Source of the DNA: Oscillospiraceae bacterium
GTDB lineage: Bacteria > Bacillota > Clostridia > Oscillospirales > Oscillospiraceae
Direction: 5' to 3'
Assembly (NCBI GenBank): GCA_016295225.1
Contig: JAEDLP010000117.1
Span: forward strand, 1-5,021
Length of the DNA stretch: 5,021 nucleotides
Shown here: piece by piece, positions 1 through 4,796 of the stretch
Layout: each line of letters begins with the position of its first letter
How positions within the stretch are numbered: position 1 is the first letter of the stretch
Translations under genes and position numbers: made by a program
The notes under the pieces: model-generated
What the model was told of the DNA's origin: nothing
Databases searched by the model: none
What the model saw: only the letters and a program-made list of their open reading frames with translations

Positions 1-24
1 GCAGTCATCGGTGCAGTCATCGGC
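1..24 (+). repeat. 12-bp tandem duplication
   Basis: Two adjacent 12-mers, GCAGTCATCGGT (1-12) and GCAGTCATCGGC (13-24), differ only at the last base. The unit is a multiple of three and encodes AVIG twice, so it keeps the frame of the partial reading frame. More copies could lie to the left of the window. Confidence 0.6.
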
Positions 25-45
25 GTTGTCAATATCTTTATTTAA
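1..45 (+). CDS. C-terminal tail of an unknown hydrophobic protein (partial)
   Basis: Frame 1 is open from the window edge to a TAA at 43-45 and reads AVIGAVIGVVNIFI. This Ala/Val/Gly/Ile-rich stretch resembles the end of a membrane segment. It contains a 12-bp tandem duplication that gives the repeated AVIG. No start, ribosome site or domain is visible because the gene begins outside the window. Fourteen codons are too few to assign a family, and the open frame could be chance. Confidence 0.3.
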   Translation, partial: AVIGAVIGVVNIFI

Positions 46-295
46 CGCCCCGCCGAGGAATCCGCTGCATTTCAACCTGGATTTTTTGATCGTGTCGGTG
101 TCACAGTTTAAATCTGCTTTGTGCTTATCTTGTCAGCTTTGTCAGATGCCTAATAAGGTATGAATCGTCAGACCATGTACTCTGCCATTCTGACCGCAGC
201 TTACATCGTAACTTTATGTAATACGTATCCCCCGGCGAAGACGGAATAAGCCATTACAACGGATCGCCGCGTAAACAACATTACAGTAAACTACC
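46..295. other. Intergenic stretch without a supported gene
   Basis: I see no open frame with a ribosome site and no RNA gene in this stretch on either strand. It holds two close TTGTCA copies (130-135 and 139-144) that could be weak -35 boxes, but neither has a good -10 at proper spacing. The promoter of the downstream regulator gene must lie here or further upstream; I cannot place it. Confidence 0.4.
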
Positions 296-304
296 AAGAG
301 GAGG
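296..304 (+). promoter_or_regulatory. Strong ribosome binding site of the HTH gene
   Basis: AAGAGGAGG lies just upstream of two adjacent ATG codons at 310 and 313. The gap is 5 nt to the first and 8 nt to the second, so the second ATG may be the preferred start. The protein would then be 65 aa. Confidence 0.75.
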
Positions 305-309
305 TTTAC

Positions 310-510
310 ATGATGTTGGATTATTATGACACGCTTATAACCCCTGGAGAAGCGGCGGAGCTCCTTGGGTGCGGGATGAACACAATTTATAAAGTACTGA
401 AATCTGGAAAATTAAAAGCAATGAGAATTGGGCGTATTTGGAGAATTCCCCGACGAGCGGTCCAGGAATATATTATTGCTGAATCGAAAATGAGCCCTCC
501 TGATTTGTGA
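310..510 (+). CDS. Small excisionase/MerR-type helix-turn-helix DNA-binding protein
   Basis: This 66-aa protein matches the HTH_17 / excisionase-family DNA-binding pattern. The helix-turn-helix spans about residues 11-30 (TPGEAAELLG, then NTIYKVLKSG), followed by the typical wing KAMRIGRIWRIPRRAVQEY at about 36-54. Such single-domain proteins bind DNA either as excisionases/recombination directionality factors of integrative elements or as small regulators; they are not enzymes. A strong AGAGGAGG site precedes the start, and a rho-independent terminator follows the TGA by about 14 nt, so the gene is probably monocistronic. No integrase is next to it, so a role in excision is not shown. Its low GC, and the insertion sequence end right after it, suggest an accessory region. 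The fold call is firm; the biological role is open. Confidence 0.88.
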   Translation: MMLDYYDTLITPGEAAELLGCGMNTIYKVLKSGKLKAMRIGRIWRIPRRAVQEYIIAESKMSPPDL

Positions 511-523
511 GCCTTCGTACGGT

Positions 524-553
524 GCTGCACGGTTTTATGCCGTGCAGCTTTTT
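524..553 (+). terminator. Rho-independent terminator of the HTH gene
   Basis: A perfect 9-bp stem, GCTGCACGG (524-532) with CCGTGCAGC (540-548), has a 7-nt loop and is followed directly by five T (549-553). It sits about 14 nt after the stop codon of the HTH gene and fits a plus-strand intrinsic terminator. Confidence 0.85.
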
Positions 554-563
554 GTGCTACGAA

Positions 564-586
564 AACCACTGGCTGGGCCAGTGGTT
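564..586 (+). repeat. Perfect hairpin, likely subterminal palindrome at the left end of an IS200/IS605-type element
   Basis: AACCACTGGC (564-573) pairs perfectly with GCCAGTGGTT (577-586) around a 3-nt loop. It lacks a T-run on the plus strand, being followed by CAAAAAA, so it does not look like a plus-strand terminator. It lies about 100 nt upstream of a Y1-type transposase start. IS200/IS605 elements carry such a foldback near the left end, which the transposase recognises as single-stranded DNA. By inference the element's left tip lies just upstream, at roughly 549-563; I cannot fix the exact base. Confidence 0.6.
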
Positions 587-627
587 CAAAAAAGCCTATG
601 GCGATGAGGAAAATAAAAAAAGCTCCC

Positions 628-636
628 TGTTATAAT
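628..636 (+). promoter_or_regulatory. Extended -10 promoter of the IS200-type transposase gene
   Basis: TGTTATAAT is a perfect extended -10 element (TGn plus the consensus TATAAT at 631-636). No good -35 is present at 17 bp upstream, which is common for extended -10 promoters. Transcription would start near 643, giving a leader of about 44 nt before the transposase ATG. Confidence 0.55.
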
Positions 637-672
637 CAAAGTGCGGTCTGGCAGCTGCACGAAGAAAATAGC

Positions 673-680
673 AAGGAGGT
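673..680 (+). promoter_or_regulatory. Ribosome binding site of the IS200-type transposase gene
   Basis: AAGGAGGT lies 6 nt before the ATG at 687 and is a near-perfect Shine-Dalgarno sequence. It supports 687 as the true start of the disrupted transposase gene. Confidence 0.8.
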
Positions 681-686
681 CATTCT

Positions 687-851
687 ATGAGCATAAATGA
701 CATTAACAGTTTATCTCATACGAAGTGGAATTGCAAATACCATATTGTATTTGCGCCGAAATATCGTCGGAAAGTATTTTATCGAGAGAAGCGCGTGGAG
801 ATAGGAAAAATCCTACGCCAGCTGTGTGAGTGGAGAGGAGTAAAGATCATT
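687..851 (+). pseudogene. tnpA: IS200/IS605-type Y1 transposase (tnpA), 5' fragment
   Basis: The first 55 codons encode the N-terminus typical of IS200 TnpA: SLSHTKWNCKYHIVFAPKYR at residues 8-27, a KVFY segment next, and a GVKII motif at 51-55. These enzymes are about 140-150 aa HUH endonucleases that move the element as single-stranded DNA. Homology stops at about 851, exactly where the IS3 inverted repeat begins; the frame then runs through foreign DNA to a TGA at 1002-1004. The HUH metal-binding motif expected about ten residues later and the C-terminal catalytic tyrosine are lost, so the product cannot transpose. The promoter, leader and ribosome site are intact, so a 105-aa chimeric peptide could be made. 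The rest of the gene is not recognisable beyond the IS3 element apart from a possible short remnant, so the damage is more than a simple insertion. Confidence 0.85.
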
Positions 852-1731
852 GGACTAATGTCAATAAAGGGGAAAGCCCATGATTATGAGAATGGGGACG
901 TATGGGATTGTAAAAGCCTGCAATGTAAGAAAGCAAGCTCTGCTTTAGCTGTCCTATCGTCTGAAAATGACGGCAATCTAACGCCTCCTTCTTCAGATAC
1001 TTGAAAAAGCACTCCATAACGGCATTATCGTAGGGATGCCCCTTTTCAGAGAAGGACTGAACCATGTGGAGTCGGTCAAGTTCCTTCCAGAAATCGGAGG
1101 AGGTGAACTGAGAGCCTCTGCCTGTGTGGAACATGACGCCCTTGGAGATGCCTCTGAGTCTGACTGCATCCCGTAGTGTATCAATGGCCAGGAAGCGGTC
1201 GATTTTTCTGCCTACCCGGCAGGCAATTACTTTCCGGGAGTATAGGTCCAAGGTGGCGCAGATATAGCAGAACCGACCACCGACCCGAACATAGGTAAAG
1301 TCGCAGACCCAGCACAGGTTTGGCGCATTCTGGTCAAATCGCTGGGCAAGCAAATTCGTGCAGGGTCCGCTTTCCTTTCCTGTATTTCTGGGTCTCGGGG
1401 GTTTTACAGTGCTCATCTTGGGGAGATTCATCTCTTTCATCAGGCGGTACCCCCGACCTTCACTGATGGATATGCAATCATCACGCGCGAGACAGATCCT
1501 TATTTTACCAGGCCCCAGGCGTTTATCAGACTTGGCATAGATATCCAGGATTTTTCGTTTGATTTCCACATTTTTCTGCTGCTGGCGGGAGGGCTGACGA
1601 TTGATATACTTGTAATAAGTACTCTGGTTGACGTTCAGAACCCGGCAAAGGATGGAAATGCGATGCTGTCCGGACAATGCCTGGATGGCCTCTAGTCTCT
1701 GTCTGAGTGTGGCGTGAAGATTGCAATGGCT
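847..1731 (-). CDS. IS3-family transposase OrfB, DDE integrase domain with a changed catalytic Asp
   Basis: The catalytic part of the transposase is probably made as an OrfAB fusion of about 378 aa by -1 slippage at 1730-1737. I give the frame from the slip point. A TTG at 1677 would give a 276-aa separate product, used for numbering below. An HTH_21-like region (SEGRGYRLMKEMNL, about 72-85) precedes the rve integrase core. Catalytic positions are Asp126 (VCDFTYV), residue 186 and Glu222 (DNAVMECFF), with the family's 35-residue spacing between the second and third. Residue 186 should be Asp in the H-[ST]-D-[RQ]-G-S-Q motif, but the sequence reads HTGRGSQF, so it is Gly (codon GGC instead of GAC/GAT). 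All other landmarks are intact to the C-terminal GFYNPIRPHSHNHGLSP. The TGA stop (849-847) lies outside the inferred element tip. Expected activity is lost or strongly reduced, unless the base is a sequencing error. Confidence 0.85.
   Translation of the reverse strand, partial: SHCNLHATLRQRLEAIQALSGQHRISILCRVLNVNQSTYYKYINRQPSRQQQKNVEIKRKILDIYAKSDKRLGPGKIRICLARDDCISISEGRGYRLMKEMNLPKMSTVKPPRPRNTGKESGPCTNLLAQRFDQNAPNLCWVCDFTYVRVGGRFCYICATLDLYSRKVIACRVGRKIDRFLAIDTLRDAVRLRGISKGVMFHTGRGSQFTSSDFWKELDRLHMVQSFSEKGHPYDNAVMECFFKYLKKEALDCRHFQTIGQLKQSLLSYIAGFYNPIRPHSHNHGLSPLLTLVQ
851..875. repeat. Terminal inverted repeat of the IS3 element, orfB-side end
   Basis: Read inward, this end starts TGGACTAATGTC. 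Aligned without gaps to the inward-read opposite end (2034 back to 2010, starting TGGATGTATTCT), 16 of the first 25 bases match, including TGGA at the tip and an inner AAAG.GGA.A block. The last codons of orfB lie inside this repeat. Confidence 0.6.
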
Positions 1732-1982
1732 TTTTTTAGGATGAGGTTCTCCTCTTCCAGTTCTGCATTGCGGCGCTGGAGGGCCTTGATCTGCTGGGCA
1801 GTAAGGACGGTATCATCATTGACTTGCACCTGAGCGTATTTTCTGACCCAGTTGGACAAGGCAGAGGATGACACGCCATATTCCTTTCGGATTTCTGCGT
1901 AGGTCTTACCGGATTGGTACAACGTGACGATGGTTTTCTTGAACTTCTCACTGTACTTGGCTGGACTGTTTTTCGTGGACAT
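1692..1982 (-). CDS. IS3-family transposase OrfA (helix-turn-helix subunit)
   Basis: The 96-aa protein has an HTH_Tnp_1 domain. The helix-turn-helix is at about residues 27-48 (TYAEIRKEYG, then SSSALSNWVRKY), followed by a leucine-zipper-like coiled coil at about 60-85 (LTAQQIKALQRRNAELEEEN). OrfA binds the inverted repeats and forms the N-terminal part of the OrfAB transposase. The ATG at 1982 is preceded on the minus strand by AAAGGA (1996-1991) with 8 nt spacing. The run CTAAAAAAAGCC at codons 82-85 is a typical slippery site. Without slippage, translation adds 12 residues after Lys84 and stops at a TAG at 1694-1692. The length and layout match intact OrfA proteins of the IS150 group. Confidence 0.9.
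   Translation of the reverse strand: MSTKNSPAKYSEKFKKTIVTLYQSGKTYAEIRKEYGVSSSALSNWVRKYAQVQVNDDTVLTAQQIKALQRRNAELEEENLILKKAIAIFTPHSDRD
1730..1737 (-). promoter_or_regulatory. Programmed -1 frameshift site (A7G) joining orfA and orfB
   Basis: The minus strand reads A-AAA-AAA-G in the orfA frame (CTA AAA AAA GCC). Slipping back one base gives AGC CAT TGC..., which stays open through 18 codons to the TTG at 1677 and on through the whole integrase domain to 847. This is the standard IS3-family arrangement for making the OrfAB transposase. I did not find a clear stimulatory stem-loop by eye. Confidence 0.8.
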
Positions 1983-2009
1983 AACCTTCTTCCTTTCTTT
2001 GTCGTCTCT

Positions 2010-2034
2010 TGTCCACTTTTTTAGAATACATCCA
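2010..2034. repeat. Terminal inverted repeat of the IS3 element, orfA-side end
   Basis: This is the partner of the repeat at 851-875, with 16 of 25 matching positions. On the plus strand it contains TGTCCACTTTTTT (2010-2022), similar to ends of IS150-type elements, and finishes TCCA. It lies about 28 bp upstream of the orfA start. Confidence 0.6.
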
Positions 2035-2067
2035 AGTGATCAGCATATGCCGCAATATAGCATCACC
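2035..2067. other. Short junction of unclear origin between the IS3 element and the deacetylase fragment
   Basis: These roughly 33 bases belong to neither the IS3 unit nor the deacetylase gene. On the plus strand one frame (2035 onward) reads SDQHMPQYSI, which faintly resembles the D-H-[IV]-H-M-L-V-S-I motif region of IS200 transposases. It could therefore be a decayed remnant of the interrupted tnpA, but the match is short and needs an indel. It may equally be unrelated filler. Confidence 0.25.
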
Positions 2068-2298
2068 TCAGGCGGCGTCGAAGGTGAGAGAGCAGACCTT
2101 GTAGTCCCGCTGGACGCAGTAGATGGGGAGCTGCCGGTCGGTGGTGGAGGCGGTGACGTAGGTGGGAAGATTGATGACCAGGCACAGGGCGCAGATGACC
2201 AGGATGGCCCCGGGGATGGCCAGGTATCGCTTCCGCAGGAAGATGATCCGGCGGGGGTTCGGTTGGCGTTGGGTGCGCTTACGGCGAAAGAGCTTCAT
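2068..2298 (-). pseudogene. Polysaccharide deacetylase, PdaB-like, N-terminal fragment
   Basis: The 76-aa minus-strand frame starts at the ATG at 2298 with AAAGGA upstream (2314-2309), 10 nt away. It has a very basic N-terminus (MKLFRRKRTQ), one membrane segment at about residues 26-47, and then an extracytoplasmic stretch ending in KVCSLTFDAA (67-76). That is the first NodB motif of sporulation-type polysaccharide deacetylases (family pattern TFDxxWG), which act on cell-wall or cortex glycans. Full members are about 200-260 aa. Here a TGA follows immediately where TGG-Gly would be expected, so homology breaks at about 2069 and nearly all the catalytic NodB domain is missing. The fragment might still insert in the membrane but cannot be an active enzyme. 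The break coincides with the IS-rich scar. It could be the edge of a rearrangement whose other half lies elsewhere in the genome. Confidence 0.75.
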
Positions 2299-2304
2299 AT
2301 CAAT

Positions 2305-2376
2305 CCCGTCCTTTCTGATAAGAGAGACTATGCGCCGGAGAGAAATTCATGCGGGAAAGGGGCAAAAAAGGACGGG
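2305..2376 (-). promoter_or_regulatory. 10-bp inverted repeat in the leader of the deacetylase fragment
   Basis: CCCGTCCTTT (2305-2314) and AAAGGACGGG (2367-2376) are perfect reverse complements separated by 52 bp. On the minus-strand transcript the proximal arm is AAAGGACGGG, containing the Shine-Dalgarno of the deacetylase gene, and the distal arm could pair with it. It could therefore act as a translation-attenuating leader, although the loop is long. The role is inferred from position only. Confidence 0.35.
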
Positions 2377-2457
2377 CTGTGAACCAGAAGGAAAAATATC
2401 CGGGCCTGGGTCCCCGCCCGCTGCCTTTCTTTATAAAGGAACTTCTCCGTCAGGCTA

Positions 2458-2486
2458 TTTACTTCTATTTTGGCGAATGGTATACT
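2458..2486 (+). promoter_or_regulatory. Sigma-A-type promoter of the purine permease operon
   Basis: TTTACT (-35, 2458-2463) and TATACT (-10, 2481-2486) are separated by exactly 17 bp, and the -10 carries the TGn extension (TGG, 2478-2480). Transcription would start near 2493, leaving a leader of only about 25 nt. That rules out a start at the ATG at 2489 and leaves no room for a purine riboswitch between promoter and gene. Confidence 0.7.
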
Positions 2487-2518
2487 GAATGCGCAAAAAA
2501 CAGAAAGAGAGAGCCTCT

Positions 2519-3949
2519 ATGAAGAAACAGTACAGTCTTTCGGAAGCAGCCTTCCAGCTTGACGGCAAACTGCCCCTGCGGGAGGCCATTCCCCTGGGCC
2601 TGCAGCATGTCCTGGCCATGTTCGTGGGCAACCTGACGCCCCTGCTGATCATCACCGGCGCCTGCGGCATTGCCGGGGGTGAGTTTGCGGACCTGCAGCT
2701 CCATCTGCTGCAGAACGCCATGCTGCTGGCCGGCCTCATCACCCTGGTGCAGCTCTTTGCCATCGGCCCCGTGGGCGGCAAGGTCCCCATCATTATGGGT
2801 ACCTCCTCCGGCTTCATCGGCGTGTTCAACAGCGTGGCCGCCACCATGGGCGGCGGCGTCCTGGCCTACGGCGCCATCATGGGCGCGTCGATCATCGGCG
2901 GCCTGTTTGAAACGCTGCTGGGCCTCTTCCTGAAACCCCTGCGCAGGTTCTTCCCCGCTGTGGTCACCGGTACGGTGGTCCTGTCCATCGGTCTGAGCCT
3001 GATCTCCGTGGGCATCAACTCCTTTGGCGGCGGCAACAACGCCCAGGACTTCGGCTCCATGGAAAACCTGTGCCTGGCCGTCTTTGTGCTGGTGATGATC
3101 CTGTTCTTCAAGCACGGAACGAAGGGCTTCCCCAGCTCCTCCGCCATCCTGCTGGGCATCGTCTGCGGCTACATCGCCGCCTTGATCATGGGCCTGGTGC
3201 TGCCTACCACCGGCATCGCCGCCGACGGCGCAGAGTACACCAAGGCCTGGGTTCTCAACTGGCAGAAGGTGGCCGACGCCGCCTGGTTTGAGATCCCCGC
3301 CCTGATGCCCGTAAAACCCGTGTTCGACCTGCGGGCCGTCCTGCCCGTGCTGATCATGTTCGTGGTCACCGCGGTGGAGACCGTGGGCGACATCTCCGGC
3401 GTGATGGAGGGCGGCCTGGGCCGGGAGGCCACCGACCGGGAGCTGTCCGGCGGCGTCATGTGCGACGGCGTGGGCTCCACCGTGGCCGCCCTGTTCGGTG
3501 TGCTGCCCAACACCTCCTTCAGCCAGAACGTGGGCCTGGTGGCCATGACCAAGGTGGTCAACCGGTTCGCCCTGGCCACCGGCGCGGTCTTCCTGATTCT
3601 GTGCGGCCTGTGCCCCAAGCTGGGGGCGCTGGTCTCCATCATGCCCCAGTCCGTGCTGGGCGGCGCGGCCGTTATGATGTTCTCCTCCATCGTCATCAGC
3701 GGCATCCAGCTCATCACCAAGGAACCCCTCACCGGCCGCAACCTCTCCATCGTGGCGGTGGCCCTGGGCGTGGGCTACGGCATGGGCGCCAACCCCGGCA
3801 TCCTCGCCCATGCGCCCCAGGTAGTCCAGCTGATTTTCGGCGGGTCGGGCATTGTCCCCGCCGCCATGGTGGCTATCCTGCTGAACGTCCTGCTGCCCAG
3901 GGATAAGAAAGAGGAGAAAACCGGGGACGCCGGGACGTCCGCATCGTAA
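2519..3949 (+). CDS. NCS2/NAT-family nucleobase permease (xanthine/uracil type)
   Basis: This 476-aa polytopic membrane protein belongs to the nucleobase-ascorbate transporter (NCS2) family, which imports xanthine, urate, hypoxanthine or uracil with protons or sodium. Visible hallmarks are Gln29-His30 in the first membrane helix (LGLQHVLAMF), Glu287 in TAVETVGDISG (substrate-site Glu of TM8), Asp316 in MCDGVGS (TM9), and the NAT signature QNVGLVAMTK at 336-345, which fits [QEP]-N-x-G-x4-T-[RKG]. A Gln at the first signature position is usual in xanthine/urate transporters, and the XDH-type neighbours also favour a purine. The length is normal and the C-terminus is a short charged tail. I chose the ATG at 2519 because an in-frame ATG at 2489 falls only 2 bp after the -10 box. 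AGAGAG lies about 6 nt before 2519 and is a moderate ribosome site. The gene leads an operon with the hydroxylase subunits. Exact substrate is not provable from sequence. Confidence 0.92.
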   Translation: MKKQYSLSEAAFQLDGKLPLREAIPLGLQHVLAMFVGNLTPLLIITGACGIAGGEFADLQLHLLQNAMLLAGLITLVQLFAIGPVGGKVPIIMGTSSGFIGVFNSVAATMGGGVLAYGAIMGASIIGGLFETLLGLFLKPLRRFFPAVVTGTVVLSIGLSLISVGINSFGGGNNAQDFGSMENLCLAVFVLVMILFFKHGTKGFPSSSAILLGIVCGYIAALIMGLVLPTTGIAADGAEYTKAWVLNWQKVADAAWFEIPALMPVKPVFDLRAVLPVLIMFVVTAVETVGDISGVMEGGLGREATDRELSGGVMCDGVGSTVAALFGVLPNTSFSQNVGLVAMTKVVNRFALATGAVFLILCGLCPKLGALVSIMPQSVLGGAAVMMFSSIVISGIQLITKEPLTGRNLSIVAVALGVGYGMGANPGILAHAPQVVQLIFGGSGIVPAAMVAILLNVLLPRDKKEEKTGDAGTSAS

Positions 3950-3970
3950 AACCAGGAATCTCTGACATAC

Positions 3971-3984
3971 TATTCTATAGGATA
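3971..3984. promoter_or_regulatory. AT-rich dyad between the permease and the FAD-subunit gene
   Basis: TATTCTATAGGATA is a 14-bp near-perfect palindrome, with only the T/G pair at positions 4 and 11 off. It sits in the 55-bp gap of an otherwise GC-rich operon. It may be an operator for an internal control point or simply AT-rich spacer. No convincing -35/-10 pair accompanies it and no terminator is present, so read-through from the permease is expected. Confidence 0.25.
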
Positions 3985-3990
3985 CAAACA

Positions 3991-3996
3991 AAGGAG
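3991..3996 (+). promoter_or_regulatory. Ribosome binding site of the FAD-subunit gene
   Basis: AAGGAG lies 8 nt before the ATG at 4005. This is optimal spacing and supports that start. Confidence 0.75.
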
Positions 3997-4004
3997 CAGC
4001 TGCG

Positions 4005-4796
4005 ATGATAACCATACAGAACTACGTCCGGGCGAAAAGCCTTGAGGACGCCTATCAGCTGAATCAGGAAAAGCGCAACCGCATCGTCGGCGGCATGCTG
4101 TGGCTGAAGATGGGGGCGGGGGCCGTGGACACGGCCATTGACCTGTGCGAGCTGGGATTGGATACCATTGAGGAGACCGAGGAGCAGTTCTCCCTGGGGG
4201 CCATGGTCTCTCTGCGCCAGATCGAGCAGCATCCGGGGCTGAACGCCTACACCCATGGCGCCGCGGCAGACGCAGTGAAGGATATTGTGGGGGTCCAGTT
4301 CCGCAACCTGGCCACGGTGGGCGGCAGTCTCTGGGGCCGGTTTGGCTTTTCCGATGTGCTGACGGTCTTCCTGGCCATGGACAGCTACGTGGAGTTATAT
4401 CAGGGCGGCGTGGTGCCCCTGGAGCAGTTCGCCGCCATGAAGACCGACCGGGACCTGCTGGTGCGGCTCATTGTGAAGAAAACCCCCGGCAAATTTGTCT
4501 ATCAGTCCATGCGCAACCAGCGCACGGACTTCCCCGTGCTCACCTGCGCCCTCTCTGAGCTGGACGGCCAGCGCCGGGCCGTCATCGGCGCCCGGCCTGC
4601 CAAGGCCATGGTGATTCGGGACACGGAAAACCTTCTGACAGAAAAGATCACCCAGGAGAGCGCGGCGGCCTTTGCCAATTCCGTGGCGGAGCAGACCCCC
4701 ACCGGGAACAACCCCCGGGGCAGCGCCGCCTACCGCACCCGTCTGATCAAGGGGCTGGTCCGCCGGTGCGCCCTGGAACTGGGAGGAATGGAGTAA
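4005..4796 (+). CDS. FAD-binding (medium) subunit of a xanthine dehydrogenase-type molybdenum hydroxylase
   Basis: The 263-aa protein matches the CoxM/XdhB-type subunit, which carries FAD and passes electrons from the [2Fe-2S] subunit to NAD or another acceptor in the cytoplasm. The first FAD motif, usually AGGTDL, appears as VGGMLWL at residues 28-34. The second is clear: FRNLATVGG at 99-107, followed by GRFGFSDVLT (111-120) in place of the usual ASPAADL. Residues from about 160 to the end form the CO_deh_flav_C-like domain. The protein is somewhat shorter than the usual 280-300 aa. The GRFGFSDV variant is, as far as I recall, characteristic of a Clostridia branch of the family, so it is not obviously defective. 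The gene lies 55 bp after the permease, and its stop overlaps the next start by one base. The true substrate may be xanthine, hypoxanthine or another N-heterocycle. Confidence 0.9.
   Translation: MITIQNYVRAKSLEDAYQLNQEKRNRIVGGMLWLKMGAGAVDTAIDLCELGLDTIEETEEQFSLGAMVSLRQIEQHPGLNAYTHGAAADAVKDIVGVQFRNLATVGGSLWGRFGFSDVLTVFLAMDSYVELYQGGVVPLEQFAAMKTDRDLLVRLIVKKTPGKFVYQSMRNQRTDFPVLTCALSELDGQRRAVIGARPAKAMVIRDTENLLTEKITQESAAAFANSVAEQTPTGNNPRGSAAYRTRLIKGLVRRCALELGGME

Larger units (their letters stand above)
851..2034 (-). mobile_element. Insertion sequence of the IS3 family (IS150-like), complete
   Basis: A 1184-bp unit runs from TGGA at 851 to TCCA at 2034 and contains two minus-strand overlapping frames with the orfA/orfB layout of IS3-family elements. 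The ends are imperfect inverted repeats with the usual TG...CA tips. The boundaries are set by these tips and by the point where IS200 transposase homology stops. No target duplication is evident: the 3-bp flanks are CAT on the left and AGT on the right. The pentamer GATCA occurs near both ends (845-849 and 2038-2042), but offset by 1 and 3 bp. The missing duplication, together with the loss of the interrupted gene's other half, points to deletion or recombination after insertion. The family assignment is firm; the exact ends are inferred within a few bases. Confidence 0.85.

Noticed and set aside
852..1004. Continuation of the IS200-type transposase frame after codon 55
   Set aside because: These 50 codons read antisense through the orfB end of the IS3 element and have no transposase motifs; they are a chimeric tail.
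845..2042. GATCA on both sides of the IS3 element as a 5-bp target duplication
   Set aside because: The copies are offset from the TG...CA tips by 1 and 3 bp, and GATCA is nearly self-complementary and common, so chance is a better explanation.
1924..2382. A 152-codon plus-strand open frame across the IS3 end and the deacetylase fragment
   Set aside because: It crosses the element boundary, is antisense to orfA and the deacetylase fragment, and has no ribosome site or recognisable domain.
2401..2440. GC-rich hairpin CGGGC...GCCCG as a terminator
   Set aside because: The stem is only 5 bp and no clean T-run follows; it is not convincing in either direction.
2489..2518. Earlier in-frame ATG for the permease at 2489
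   Set aside because: It lies 2 bp after the -10 box of the only good promoter, so it would be upstream of the expected transcript start, and the added MRKKQKERAS is not part of the family's usual N-terminus.
2299..2518. Purine riboswitch or other metabolite riboswitch upstream of the permease
   Set aside because: No conserved purine-aptamer core is visible, and the leader after the predicted transcript start is only about 25 nt.
2465..4015. A 516-codon open frame on the minus strand opposite the permease
   Set aside because: It is rich in Gly, His, Gln and Asp with no domain or membrane logic, and lies exactly antisense to a clear NCS2 permease. Its openness follows from the high-GC third codon positions of the real gene.
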